From Catellatospora bangladeshensis (GTDB lineage Bacteria; Actinomycetota; Actinomycetes; Mycobacteriales; Micromonosporaceae): a stretch of DNA of 64,000 bases. The notes beneath the pieces are model-generated. The model made no database searches and was not told the origin of the DNA. It saw only the letters and a list, made by a program, of their open reading frames with translations. Where the stretch lies: the NCBI RefSeq assembly GCF_016862575.1, contig NZ_BONF01000007.1, positions 1-64,000 of the forward strand, in the 5' to 3' direction. This document shows, in pieces, positions 54,264 to 62,021 of this stretch. The translations under genes were made by a program, and so were the position numbers. Position 1 is the first letter of the stretch; every line of letters begins with the position of its first letter.

Positions 54264-54719
54264 TTGTATCCCCCTGCGACCCCGCCCGTCGTGGTGCCGA
54301 TCCGCCGGCTCGACCCCGACCTGCCGCTGCCGTCGTACGCCCATCCGGGGGACGCCGGCGCGGACCTGTACGCGGCCGAGGACGCCGCGATCGCGCCCGG
54401 TGAGCGCCGGCTGATCCGCACCGGCGTGGCGATAGCCCTGCCGGACGGATTCGTGGGACTCGTCCACCCGCGGTCGGGTCTGGCCGCGAAAATGGGGGTG
54501 ACCGTGCTGAACGCTCCCGGCACCGTGGACGCGGGCTACCGGGGCGAGATCCTGGTCCAGCTGATCAACCACGACCGGTCGGCGACCGCCAAGATCTCGC
54601 GTGGGGACCGCATCGCGCAACTTGTCGTGCAGCGGGTGGAGCGGGCACACTTCCACGACGTCGCCGAACTGCCGGACTCCGCGCGGGGCACCGGCGGCCA
54701 CGGCTCGACGGGGAACTGA
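54264..54719 (+). CDS. dut: Deoxyuridine 5'-triphosphate nucleotidohydrolase (dUTPase)
   Basis: Hydrolyses dUTP to dUMP and pyrophosphate, keeping uracil out of DNA and supplying thymidylate synthesis. It has 151 residues and forms a homotrimer. The five motifs are present: [14 protein letters not shown] (1), [20 protein letters not shown] (2 and start of 3), [16 protein letters not shown] (3), [12 protein letters not shown] (4) and the flexible [12 protein letters not shown] (5). The start is TTG at 54264 with GGAGG upstream. DUF3710 follows 9 bp later in the same operon. It is the orthologue of Rv2697c. Confidence 0.97.
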   Translation: MYPPATPPVVVPIRRLDPDLPLPSYAHPGDAGADLYAAEDAAIAPGERRLIRTGVAIALPDGFVGLVHPRSGLAAKMGVTVLNAPGTVDAGYRGEILVQLINHDRSATAKISRGDRIAQLVVQRVERAHFHDVAELPDSARGTGGHGSTGN

Positions 54720-54728
54720 GGAGGAACA

Positions 54729-55673
54729 GTGATCTTCTCGCGAAAGCGTGCCGCCACCGGGCGTCACGCCAAGGCGGAGGAGCCGCGCTTCGAGGACGCC
54801 CGCGCCGCGCGGCGTGCCGCGCTGCTGGGTGAGGACTACCAGCCCGAGGAGCGGCCGCAGACGCCCGCTGCGGGCGCGAACGGGTCCGCCCGTCCCCTCG
54901 GCTCGATCTTCGGCGACGACGGCCCGTACGACTTCGAGGAGGCGCCCGACGCGCCCCGCCTGGATCTGGGCAGCCTGCTGCTGCCCGCGGTCGAGGGCGT
55001 GGAGATCCGGGTGCAGGCCGGTGAGCAGGGCACGATCCAGCAGATCGCGCTCGTGCACGGCCACAACGCGCTCCAGCTCGGTGCCTTCGCCGCGCCGCGC
55101 TCCGAGGGCATCTGGGACGAGGTGCGCGAGGAGATCCGCAAGTCGCTGTTCGCCGACGGCGTGGGCGCCCAGGAGGTTCCCGGGCGCTGGGGCACCGAGC
55201 TGCGGGCCCGGCTGCGCACCCCCGAGGGCTTCAACGACCTGCGCTTCATCGGCGTCGACGGCCCGCGCTGGATGGTGCGCGCCGTGTTCCAGGGTCCCGC
55301 CGCGGTCGACCTGACCGAGGCCGGCCCGCTGGAGCAGATCCTGACCGGCCTGGCCGTACGCCGGGACGAGAGCGCCCGCCCGGTGCGGGAGGCGCTGCCG
55401 CTGCGCCTGCCGCCGGACATGGCGCAGCGCGCCGCGGCCGAGCGGGCCGCGGTCGAGGCGGCGTCCCAAGAGCCCGCCGAGCAGCCGCCCGCGTCGCAGC
55501 CCCACGGCGGCGAGCAGTACGGCCACAACCAGCTGGTGCCCGGCCGGGTGCCGCCGACGCCCGCGCCGACGCCGTTCGGCACGATGGCGCCCACCGGCAC
55601 CGGCGGCTCCGGCGCGCCCGCCCCGGGCGACGCGCCGCGCCGTAAGCCCTCCCCGCGCCCGCGCCGGGACTGA
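54729..55673 (+). CDS. DUF3710 family protein
   Basis: 314-residue soluble actinobacterial protein of unknown function. The N-terminus is basic and low-complexity (MIFSRKRAATGRHAKAEEPR). The DUF3710 core includes GPYDFEEAPDAPRLDLGSLL, GVEIRVQAGEQGTIQQIALV, IWDEVREEIRKSLFADGVGA, GRWGTELRARL and FIGVDGPRWMVRAVFQGPAA. The C-terminal ~90 residues are Pro/Ala-rich and probably disordered. The GTG has AGGAGGA upstream and lies 9 bp after dut, so they form one operon, as in mycobacteria (Rv2696c). Confidence 0.9.
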   Translation: MIFSRKRAATGRHAKAEEPRFEDARAARRAALLGEDYQPEERPQTPAAGANGSARPLGSIFGDDGPYDFEEAPDAPRLDLGSLLLPAVEGVEIRVQAGEQGTIQQIALVHGHNALQLGAFAAPRSEGIWDEVREEIRKSLFADGVGAQEVPGRWGTELRARLRTPEGFNDLRFIGVDGPRWMVRAVFQGPAAVDLTEAGPLEQILTGLAVRRDESARPVREALPLRLPPDMAQRAAAERAAVEAASQEPAEQPPASQPHGGEQYGHNQLVPGRVPPTPAPTPFGTMAPTGTGGSGAPAPGDAPRRKPSPRPRRD

Positions 55674-55700
55674 CCTGCCCGGGAGCGTGCTCCCGACCGG

Positions 55701-55755
55701 CCTTTGCTCTGCACACAAATACGCAACCGTTGCGTATTTGTGTGCAGAGCAAAGG
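55701..55755. repeat. Perfect 55-bp palindrome (27-bp arms, 1-nt centre)
   Basis: The left arm begins CCTTTGCTCTGCACACAAAT and ends GCAAC. The right arm is its exact complement, with a single C between them. It is far longer than a typical terminator and unusually AT-rich inside. It follows a small hairpin GGGAGC/GCTCCC after DUF3710. Probably a mobile or dispersed palindrome. No second copy is present. Confidence 0.85.
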
Positions 55756-55908
55756 CGGGACCGGGGTGCGGCCCGCGGGGGCGGACCGCCGGGCGGCGTA
55801 CCACGTTCCTGCCCCGGGGGTGTCCCGCGGCCGGGCGCCCCGAAGTAGGCTGGCAGTTACGCGCCGACCGGGGACCTCGCCCCGGCGGGGAAGGATGAGA
55901 GCCAGGTC

Positions 55909-56298
55909 ATGTCGACCGACCAAGCGCGACCACGGGCCAAGGGGCTGCGTGGGATGCTCCACCGCCTCACCGCCAGCGATCAGGAGCTGGAGTCGGAGGA
56001 GCTGCGCCGTGACACCGAGCTCGCCGGATGCGTCTGCGCCGACACGGTGCACCGTGGGGAACTCGTCAACGTCAGCGGCCGGCTCCGCACGGTGGTCTAC
56101 ACCCCGCGCACGAACCTGCCCACGCTGGAAGCCGACCTCTACGACGGCACGGATCTGATCACGCTGGTCTTCCTGGGGCGGCGGCACATCAACGGCATCG
56201 AGCCCGGACGGGGTCTGTCCGTCCGCGGCCGCGTCGCCGTGCGCGACGGCCGCAAGGTCATCTACAACCCGTACTACGAGCTGGAAGCGGCCGCGTGA
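55909..56298 (+). CDS. OB-fold nucleic-acid-binding protein
   Basis: 129-residue protein with an OB-fold of the RecG-wedge/tRNA anti-codon type. After a helical start (GLRGMLHRLTASDQELESEE), strands follow: HRGELVNVSGRLRTVVYTPR, PTLEADLYDGTDLITLVFLG, GIEPGRGLSVRGRVAVRDGR and VIYNPYYELE. It probably binds DNA or RNA. The role is unknown. The ATG at 55909 gives MSTDQARPRAKG. DUF3159 follows 64 bp later, matching the Rv2694c-Rv2693c order in M. tuberculosis. Confidence 0.88.
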   Translation: MSTDQARPRAKGLRGMLHRLTASDQELESEELRRDTELAGCVCADTVHRGELVNVSGRLRTVVYTPRTNLPTLEADLYDGTDLITLVFLGRRHINGIEPGRGLSVRGRVAVRDGRKVIYNPYYELEAAA

Positions 56299-56362
56299 CG
56301 AGCGGGCCGACGACAGGCGCAGCTTCGGCGTGCGCCGCTGACAAGCACGGCGAGGAGCAGGC

Positions 56363-57058
56363 ATGACCGAGCGCACCGAGCGCGGCGTCGACACCGCGGA
56401 GGAAGAGGAGCTTCCCCCCTTCGCCGAGCAGATGGCGCAGCAGCTGGGCGGCCTGCGCGGGATGACCGAGGCCGCGGTGCCGGTGGTCGTGTTCGTGCTC
56501 ACCAACCTCCTGCTGGGGCTGCGGTTCCCGGCCGAGGAGTCCCGCATCGCGCTGCAGTGGGCGATCATCGCGTCCGCGACCGTGGCGGTGGGGGTCGCGA
56601 TCATGCGGCTGGCCCAGCGCAAGCCCGTCCGGTTCGCGATCAACGGCCTGTTCGGCATCGCGCTGGGCGCCTGGATGGCCTGGGACTCCGGCAAGGAGGT
56701 CGACTTCTACCTGCCCGGCATCTGGATCATCATCGGCCAGATCGTGGTGCTGGTCGGGTCGATCCTCATCGGGCATCCGGCCGTGGGCTGGTTCTGGTCC
56801 GTGGTGGCCAACGGCGGGCGCAACGACTGGCGCGACAACGCCCGGCTGGTCCGGGTGTTCACGCAGCTCACGGCGCTGTGGGCGGCGGTGTTCGCGGTCA
56901 AGGTGGTGGTGCAGGGCAGCCTGTGGATGGCCGAGCAGGGCACCGCGCTGGGCATCGCCCGCATCGTGATGGGCACCCCGCTGTTCGCCCTGCTCCTGGT
57001 GATCACGTTCGGCGTGGTCCGCCGCGTCCGCCGCGACCAGGAGGCCAGCCCCGCCTGA
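56363..57058 (+). CDS. DUF3159 family membrane protein
   Basis: 231-residue integral membrane protein with about six helices, for example AAVPVVVFVLTNLLLGLRF, WAIIASATVAVGVAIMRLAQ, GIWIIIGQIVVLVGSILIGH and TPLFALLLVITFGVVRRVRR. The acidic N-terminus (DTAEEEELPPFAEQMAQQLG) is typical of DUF3159. Function unknown. It sits next to the convergent TrkA genes (11 bp), so a link to ion transport has been suggested by position only. The ATG at 56363 has GGAGCAGGC upstream. Confidence 0.88.
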   Translation: MTERTERGVDTAEEEELPPFAEQMAQQLGGLRGMTEAAVPVVVFVLTNLLLGLRFPAEESRIALQWAIIASATVAVGVAIMRLAQRKPVRFAINGLFGIALGAWMAWDSGKEVDFYLPGIWIIIGQIVVLVGSILIGHPAVGWFWSVVANGGRNDWRDNARLVRVFTQLTALWAAVFAVKVVVQGSLWMAEQGTALGIARIVMGTPLFALLLVITFGVVRRVRRDQEASPA

Positions 57059-57069
57059 TCCGGCGGAGG

Positions 57070-57762
57070 TCAGCGGCGGCGGGAGCGGGTCTTCTCGACG
57101 CTGTCGGCGCCCAGGATGACCGAGCGGACCTGCTCTTCGACCTCGACGGTGCAGACGAAGACCAGCTCGTCGCCGGACTCGACCGGGTCGTCGGGGGTCG
57201 GCGTGAGCACCCGGCGGCCGCGCACGATGGCGACCAGCGCGCTGTCGGGCGGCAGCGGGATGTCGCGGATCGGCTGGCCGACGTGCGGCGCGTCCTCGGG
57301 CAGGGTGATCTCGACCAGGTTGGCCTCGCCCTGCCGGAACGTCATCAGCCGGACCAGGTCGCCGACGGTGACCGCCTCCTCGACCAGGGCGGCCATCAGG
57401 CGCGGCTTGGAGACGGAGACGTCCACGCCCCACTGCTCGGTGAACAGCCACTCGTTCTCGGCGCGGTTGACCCGGGCGACCACCCGCGGCACCGCGAACT
57501 CGGTCTTGGCCAGCAGCGACACCACCAGGTTGACCTTGTCGTCGCCGGTGGCGGCGACGACCACGTCGCACGCGGCGAGGTTGATCTCCTGGAGGCTGGA
57601 CAGCTCGCAGGCGTCGGCGAGCACCCAGTCGGCGGCGGGCACCCGCTCCGGGCGCAGCATCCGCGGCTGCCGTTCGAGCAGCATGACCTGGTGGCCGTTC
57701 TCGATCAGCTCCTGGGCGATGGAGCGCCCGACGTTGCCGGCCCCGGCGATGGCGACGCGCAT
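57070..57762 (-). CDS. TrkA-family potassium-uptake regulator (second of pair)
   Basis: Cytoplasmic gating subunit of 230 residues. The N-terminal RCK Rossmann domain binds NAD(H) (MRVAIAGAGNVGRSIAQELI, LLERQPRMLRPERV, DVVVAATGDDKVNLVVSLLA). The C-terminal RCK_C domain is ANLVEITLPEDAPHVGQPIR, DSALVAIVRGRRVLTPTPDD and VESGDELVFVCTVEVEEQVR. RCK_C domains in other bacteria bind cyclic di-AMP. It follows the first TrkA gene by 16 bp. No TrkH/KtrB pore is present. The nearest transporter is the divergent KimA-like gene. Equivalent to ceoC (Rv2692) by position. Confidence 0.92.
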   Translation of the reverse strand: MRVAIAGAGNVGRSIAQELIENGHQVMLLERQPRMLRPERVPAADWVLADACELSSLQEINLAACDVVVAATGDDKVNLVVSLLAKTEFAVPRVVARVNRAENEWLFTEQWGVDVSVSKPRLMAALVEEAVTVGDLVRLMTFRQGEANLVEITLPEDAPHVGQPIRDIPLPPDSALVAIVRGRRVLTPTPDDPVESGDELVFVCTVEVEEQVRSVILGADSVEKTRSRRR

Positions 57763-57778
57763 GAACAGGGTCTCCTTC

Positions 57779-58441
57779 TCAGACGGCGGCCGGCGGCGCG
57801 GCTGCGATCTTGGTGACGGCGTCGGCGATCTCGTCGGTGACCAGCATGAAGACCTGGTCGCCGTCCTGCAGCACGGTCGAGGCGGTGGTCAGCGTGCCGA
57901 TGCCGAAGCGCATGACGAACGCCGCCCGGGTGCCGGTGGCCTCCTCCAGGGCGTGCAGCGGGTGGCCGATCCAGGCCGGGTTGACCGGGGTCTCGATGAT
58001 GGCGACGGTGCTGGTGGGGTCGCGGTACAGCTCGGTGTGGCCCTCGGGCACCAGGTGGCGCACGATGCGGTCGGCGGTCCAGCGCACGGTGGCCACGGTG
58101 GGGATGCCCAGGCGCTCGTACACCTCGGCGCGGCGCTGGTCGTAGATGCGGGCCACGACGCGCTGCACGCCGAACGTCTCCCGGGCCAGCCGGGCCGAGA
58201 TGATGTTGGAGTTGTCGCCGCTGGACACGGCCGCGAAGGCGTCGGCGCGCTCGATGCCGGCCTGCATGAGGACCTCGCGGTCGAAGCCCACCCCGGTCAC
58301 CGTGGTGCCCGCGAAGTCGGGGGAGAGCCGCCGGAACGCGTCGGCGTCCTGGTCGATGATCGAAACGGAGTGCCCGCGCGCCTCCAGGCTGTGTGCGAGC
58401 GTCGAGCCGACCCGGCCACACCCCATGATCACAACGTGCAC
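57779..58441 (-). CDS. TrkA-family potassium-uptake regulator (first of pair)
   Basis: 220-residue RCK protein. The NAD-binding domain is MHVVIMGCGRVGSTLAHSLE, VSIIDQDADAFRRL and FAAVSSGDNSNIISARLARE. The RCK_C domain is VAIIETPVNPAWIGHPLHAL and STVLQDGDQVFMLVTDEIAD. The GTG at 58441 has GGGAGG 6-7 nt upstream. The two TrkA proteins probably form a mixed ring. They are divergent from the KimA-like transporter (176 bp gap), suggesting a shared control region and joint K+ homeostasis. Equivalent to ceoB (Rv2691) by position. Confidence 0.92.
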   Translation of the reverse strand: MHVVIMGCGRVGSTLAHSLEARGHSVSIIDQDADAFRRLSPDFAGTTVTGVGFDREVLMQAGIERADAFAAVSSGDNSNIISARLARETFGVQRVVARIYDQRRAEVYERLGIPTVATVRWTADRIVRHLVPEGHTELYRDPTSTVAIIETPVNPAWIGHPLHALEEATGTRAAFVMRFGIGTLTTASTVLQDGDQVFMLVTDEIADAVTKIAAAPPAAV

Positions 58442-58604
58442 GTCACGCCTCCCGACAATGCCGTCGTACCGGCCATCTCAGCCTGCCATGCGCGCGGGCG
58501 GCGCGCGACATCAGCCTGCCACGTGGCACCGGACCGCGCGGCGGCGGCTCGGGCGCCGCGCCGCCACTCGTCCGACCGGGCAGGGGTGGGCCGACCGCTC
58601 GTCG

Positions 58605-58610
58605 TAGGCT
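58605..58610 (+). promoter_or_regulatory. Leaderless -10 box TAGGCT
   Basis: TAGGCT lies 7 nt before the GTG at 58618. No Shine-Dalgarno sequence is present. Confidence 0.6.
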
Positions 58611-58617
58611 CCCACAT

Positions 58618-60624
58618 GTGGCGAGTCCTACCTCCCTGCTGAAGCGGTTGCTGCTCGGCAGGCCGTTCCGTTCCGACCGGCTGCAGCACACCCTGCTGCC
58701 CAAGCGCATCGCCCTCCCGATCTTCGCCTCGGACGCGCTCTCCAGCGTCGCGTACGCGCCCGGCGAGATCCTGCTGACGCTGTCGATCGCGGGTGCGGCG
58801 GCGTACGCGTACTCGCCCTGGGTGGCGCTGGCGGTCGTCGTGGTCATGCTGACCGTGGTCGCCAGTTACCGGCAGAACGTGCACGCCTACCCCTCGGGCG
58901 GCGGCGACTACGAGGTCGCCACGGTCAACCTCGGCTCCAAGGCGGGCATCGGCGTGGCCAGCGCCCTGCTGGTCGACTACGTGCTCACGGTGGCGGTGTC
59001 CATCTCCTCCGGCGTGGAGAACCTGGGCGCGGCCGTCCCGTTCATCGGCGAGCACAAGGTGTTCTGGGCGGTGGGCCTGATCGCCCTGCTGGCCGCGCTG
59101 AACCTGCGCGGTCTGCGCGAGTCGGGCCTCATGTTCGCCGTCCCGACCTACCTGTTCATGTTCGCCATGCTCGGGCTGATCGGCTGGGGCATCGTGCGGA
59201 TCTTCCTGCTCGGCGAGGACCTGAAGGCGCCGAGCGCGGACCTGACCATCCTGCCCGAGCACGGGCTGCAGGTCGGCGCCACGTTCGCGTTCGGCTTCCT
59301 GCTGGTGCGCGCGTTCTCCTCCGGCTGCGCGGCGCTGACCGGCGTCGAGGCGATCTCCAACGGCGTGCCCGCGTTCAAGCCGCCGAAGTCGAAGAACGCC
59401 GCGACCACGCTGCTGCTGCTGGGCGTGCTGTCGATCATCATGATGGTCTCCATCGTGGCGCTGAGCCTGAAGACCGGGCTGCAATACGTCGAGGACCCGC
59501 AGGAGCAGATCGTCGGGGCGGGGCCGGGCTACGTGCAGCCCACCGTGACCGCGCAGCTGGCCGAGACCATCTTCGACCACTTCCCGCCCGGGTTCTACCT
59601 GGTCATCGCGGTGACGGCGCTGATCCTGGTGCTCGCGGCGAACACGGCGTTCAACGGCTTCCCGGTGCTCGGCTCGATCCTGGCGCAGGACCGCTACCTG
59701 CCGCGGCAGCTGCACACCCGCGGGGACCGGCTGGCCTTCTCCAACGGCATCATCATGCTGGCCGCGTTCGCCGCGGTGCTGGTCATCGCGTTCCAGGCGC
59801 AGACGACCCGGCTGATCCAGCTCTACATCGTGGGCGTGTTCGTGTCGTTCACGCTGTCCCAGATCGGCATGCTGCGGCACTGGAACCGGCTGCTGCGCAC
59901 CGAGCGCGACCAGGCCGCGCGCCGCCGGATGAAGCGCGCTCGCGCGATCAACGGATTCGGCGCGGTGCTGACCGGATTCGTGCTGGTCCTGGTGCTGCTG
60001 ACCAAGTTCACCCACGGTGCCTGGATCTCGATCGTGGCGATGGCGGTGATCTACGTGATCATGGTGGGCATCCGGCGCCACTACGACACGGTGGCCCGCG
60101 AGCTGGTGCCGTCGGAGGAGCGGCCGGTGCTGCCGGCCCGCAACCACGCGATCGTCCTGGTCAGCAAGCTGCACCTGCCCACCATGCGGGCGCTGGCGTA
60201 CGCGAAGGCGACGCGGCCCGACACGCTCACCGCGCTCACCGTCAACGTCGACATCGCCGACACCCGGGCCATCCAGGCCGAATGGGAGCGGCGCGGCATC
60301 AGCGTCCCGCTGACCGTGGTCGACTCGCCGTACCGGGAGATCAGCCGCCCCATCATCGACTATGTGAAGTCGCTGCGCCGGGCCTCGCCGCGGGACGTGG
60401 TGACGGTCTACATCCCCGAGTACGTGGTCGGCCGCTGGTGGGAGCACCTGCTGCACAACCAGTCCGCGCTGCGGATCAAGGGCCGCCTGCTGTACGAGCC
60501 GGGCGTGATGGTGACCAGCGTGCCGTGGCAGCTCGCCTCGACCAGCGCCACCGACCTGGACCGGCTGGACCGGGAGCTGGTGCGCAGCCCCGCCCGCGGC
60601 CCGCGCGCGGGGGAGGAGACGTAG
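58618..60624 (+). CDS. APC-superfamily permease, KimA-like potassium transporter
   Basis: 668-residue membrane transporter with about 12 helices and a ~170-residue cytoplasmic C-terminal domain. It matches the B. subtilis K+/H+ symporter KimA in several places: IFASDALSSVAYAPGEILL, SYRQNVHAYPSGGGDYEVAT, LLVDYVLTVAVSISSGVENL, RAFSSGCAALTGVEAISNGV, PAFKPPKSKNAATTLLLLGV and RGDRLAFSNGIIMLAAFAA. The C-terminal domain (HAIVLVSKLHLPTMRALAYA) looks regulatory. General annotation is amino acid permease. The KimA likeness and the divergent TrkA genes favour potassium. Leaderless GTG. The TAG stop abuts the next GTG with no gap. Confidence 0.85.
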   Translation: MASPTSLLKRLLLGRPFRSDRLQHTLLPKRIALPIFASDALSSVAYAPGEILLTLSIAGAAAYAYSPWVALAVVVVMLTVVASYRQNVHAYPSGGGDYEVATVNLGSKAGIGVASALLVDYVLTVAVSISSGVENLGAAVPFIGEHKVFWAVGLIALLAALNLRGLRESGLMFAVPTYLFMFAMLGLIGWGIVRIFLLGEDLKAPSADLTILPEHGLQVGATFAFGFLLVRAFSSGCAALTGVEAISNGVPAFKPPKSKNAATTLLLLGVLSIIMMVSIVALSLKTGLQYVEDPQEQIVGAGPGYVQPTVTAQLAETIFDHFPPGFYLVIAVTALILVLAANTAFNGFPVLGSILAQDRYLPRQLHTRGDRLAFSNGIIMLAAFAAVLVIAFQAQTTRLIQLYIVGVFVSFTLSQIGMLRHWNRLLRTERDQAARRRMKRARAINGFGAVLTGFVLVLVLLTKFTHGAWISIVAMAVIYVIMVGIRRHYDTVARELVPSEERPVLPARNHAIVLVSKLHLPTMRALAYAKATRPDTLTALTVNVDIADTRAIQAEWERRGISVPLTVVDSPYREISRPIIDYVKSLRRASPRDVVTVYIPEYVVGRWWEHLLHNQSALRIKGRLLYEPGVMVTSVPWQLASTSATDLDRLDRELVRSPARGPRAGEET

Positions 60625-61830
60625 GTGGCCGAGCTTTACGAGGGCGACAAGGTCGAGGTCACCGTCGGTGCGGTCGCGCACGGCGGGCACTGCGTGGCCC
60701 GGCACGAGGGCCGCGTGATCTTCGTGCGGCACGCGCTGCCCGGCGAGCGGGTGGTGACCGAGATCACGGAGATTCACAAGGCGTATCTGCGCGGCGACTG
60801 CGTCGAGGTGCTGGACGCCTCCCCGGACCGGATCACCCCGCGCTGCCCGTACGCCCACGCCAACGGCTGCGGGGGCTGCGACCTGCAGCACGTCGCCCCC
60901 GCGGCGCAGCGGGGGTGGAAGACGGCGGTGGTGCGCGAGCAGCTGACCCGGCTGGGCGGCCTGGACGCGGCGGCGGTGGACGCGCTCGGGGTGACCGTCG
61001 AGGCGCTGCCGGGCGGCGACGAGGGCTGGCGCACCCGGGTGCGCTACCGCGCGGACGCGCTCGGCCGCCCCGGCCTGCTCAAACACCGCTCGAACGAGGT
61101 GGTGGCGATCAGCCGGTGCGCCATCGCGCACCCGGAGATCCAGGCGCTGGACGTGCTGGAGCGCCGGTGGCCGGACCGCGACGTGATCGACGTGGTCAAG
61201 CCGTCCGCCGGCCCGGCTCAACTGGTGCAGGAACCGCCGCAGCAGATCGAGGAGCGGGCCGCCGGGCACGCGTTCGCCATCTCGGCGGGCGGGTTCTGGC
61301 AGGTGCACCCCGCCGCCGCGGACGCGCTCACCGGTGCGGTGCGCGAGCTGCTGGCGCCCCGGCCGGGCGAGCACGCCTGGGACCTGTACGGCGGCGCCGG
61401 GCTGTTCGCCGCCTCCCTGGCCGACGCGGTCGGGGTGACCGGCGCGGTGACCATGGTCGAGTCCGCGCGTGACGGCGTCGCCGCGGCCCGGGGCAACCTG
61501 GCCGGGCTGCCGGTGCGGGTGGTCGAGGCGACCGTCGAGAAGGCGCTGCACCGCGACCGGCGGCCGAAGGAGCGGCTGCCCCGGCCGGACGTGGTCGTGC
61601 TGGACCCGCCGCGCACCGGCGCGGGGGCGGCCGTGGTGCGCGCGATCGCGGCGGCCGGTCCGCGCGCGGTGGCGTACGTCGCCTGCGACCCGGCGGCGCT
61701 GGCCCGGGACGTGCGCACGTTCCGCGACCAGGGCTGGGAGCTGCGGGCGCTGCGCGCCTTCGACCTGTTCCCGCAGACCCACCACGTCGAGTGCGTGGCC
61801 CTGCTGGCGCCCGCGGACGGCGGCCGCTGA
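60625..61830 (+). CDS. TRAM-domain class I SAM-dependent RNA methyltransferase (RumA/TrmA-like)
   Basis: Probable 5-methyluridine methyltransferase for rRNA or tRNA, 401 residues. The N-terminal TRAM domain is YEGDKVEVTVGAVAHGGHCV. Iron-sulfur cysteines are in RCPYAHANGCGGCDLQH with a fourth in SRCAIAHPEI. The methyltransferase motifs are HAWDLYGGAGLFAASLADAV, VVLDPPRTGAGAAVV and YVACDPAALARDVRTFRDQG, which holds the catalytic cysteine. The GTG at 60625 immediately follows the upstream stop, and GGGGAGGA lies inside that gene's end, so the two are coupled. Equivalent to Rv2689c by position. The exact target base is undetermined. Confidence 0.93.
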   Translation: MAELYEGDKVEVTVGAVAHGGHCVARHEGRVIFVRHALPGERVVTEITEIHKAYLRGDCVEVLDASPDRITPRCPYAHANGCGGCDLQHVAPAAQRGWKTAVVREQLTRLGGLDAAAVDALGVTVEALPGGDEGWRTRVRYRADALGRPGLLKHRSNEVVAISRCAIAHPEIQALDVLERRWPDRDVIDVVKPSAGPAQLVQEPPQQIEERAAGHAFAISAGGFWQVHPAAADALTGAVRELLAPRPGEHAWDLYGGAGLFAASLADAVGVTGAVTMVESARDGVAAARGNLAGLPVRVVEATVEKALHRDRRPKERLPRPDVVVLDPPRTGAGAAVVRAIAAAGPRAVAYVACDPAALARDVRTFRDQGWELRALRAFDLFPQTHHVECVALLAPADGGR

Positions 61831-61932
61831 CCAGCCGTCCGGGTCACCGCCCGGGACCCGTCGCGGGCGGTGCGGGAGTGAAGGTCCCGTGAAGGGGGTG
61901 GCGCGGCGGTGATCCGCGATGCGGGCGGCCGA

Positions 61933-61938
61933 TAGACT
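61933..61938 (+). promoter_or_regulatory. -10 box TAGACT for the dxs leader
   Basis: TAGACT lies 8 nt before the ATG of a 24-codon leader ORF at 61947. The box and spacing match the alaX promoter. Transcription is expected to begin at about 61945-61947. Confidence 0.55.
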
Positions 61939-61946
61939 TCCCCAGC

Positions 61947-62021
61947 ATGGGTAAGCGGAACGTGCGGCACACGCACCCCGGGAGTGCCGTTCGGGACGGC
62001 GAGAGCGAGGCGAAGGCATGA
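61947..62021 (+). CDS. Putative 24-residue leaderless leader peptide overlapping dxs
   Basis: A short open frame starts ATG at 61947 ([15 protein letters not shown]...), 8 nt after a -10 box, and ends with TGA at 62019-62021. The stop overlaps the dxs ATG at 62018 (ATGA), the classical coupling layout. The peptide is basic and histidine-containing in its first half. If real, ribosomes loaded on a leaderless mRNA would deliver translation to dxs. It could equally be a chance frame. Conservation across related genomes would settle it. Confidence 0.45.
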   Translation: MGKRNVRHTHPGSAVRDGESEAKA

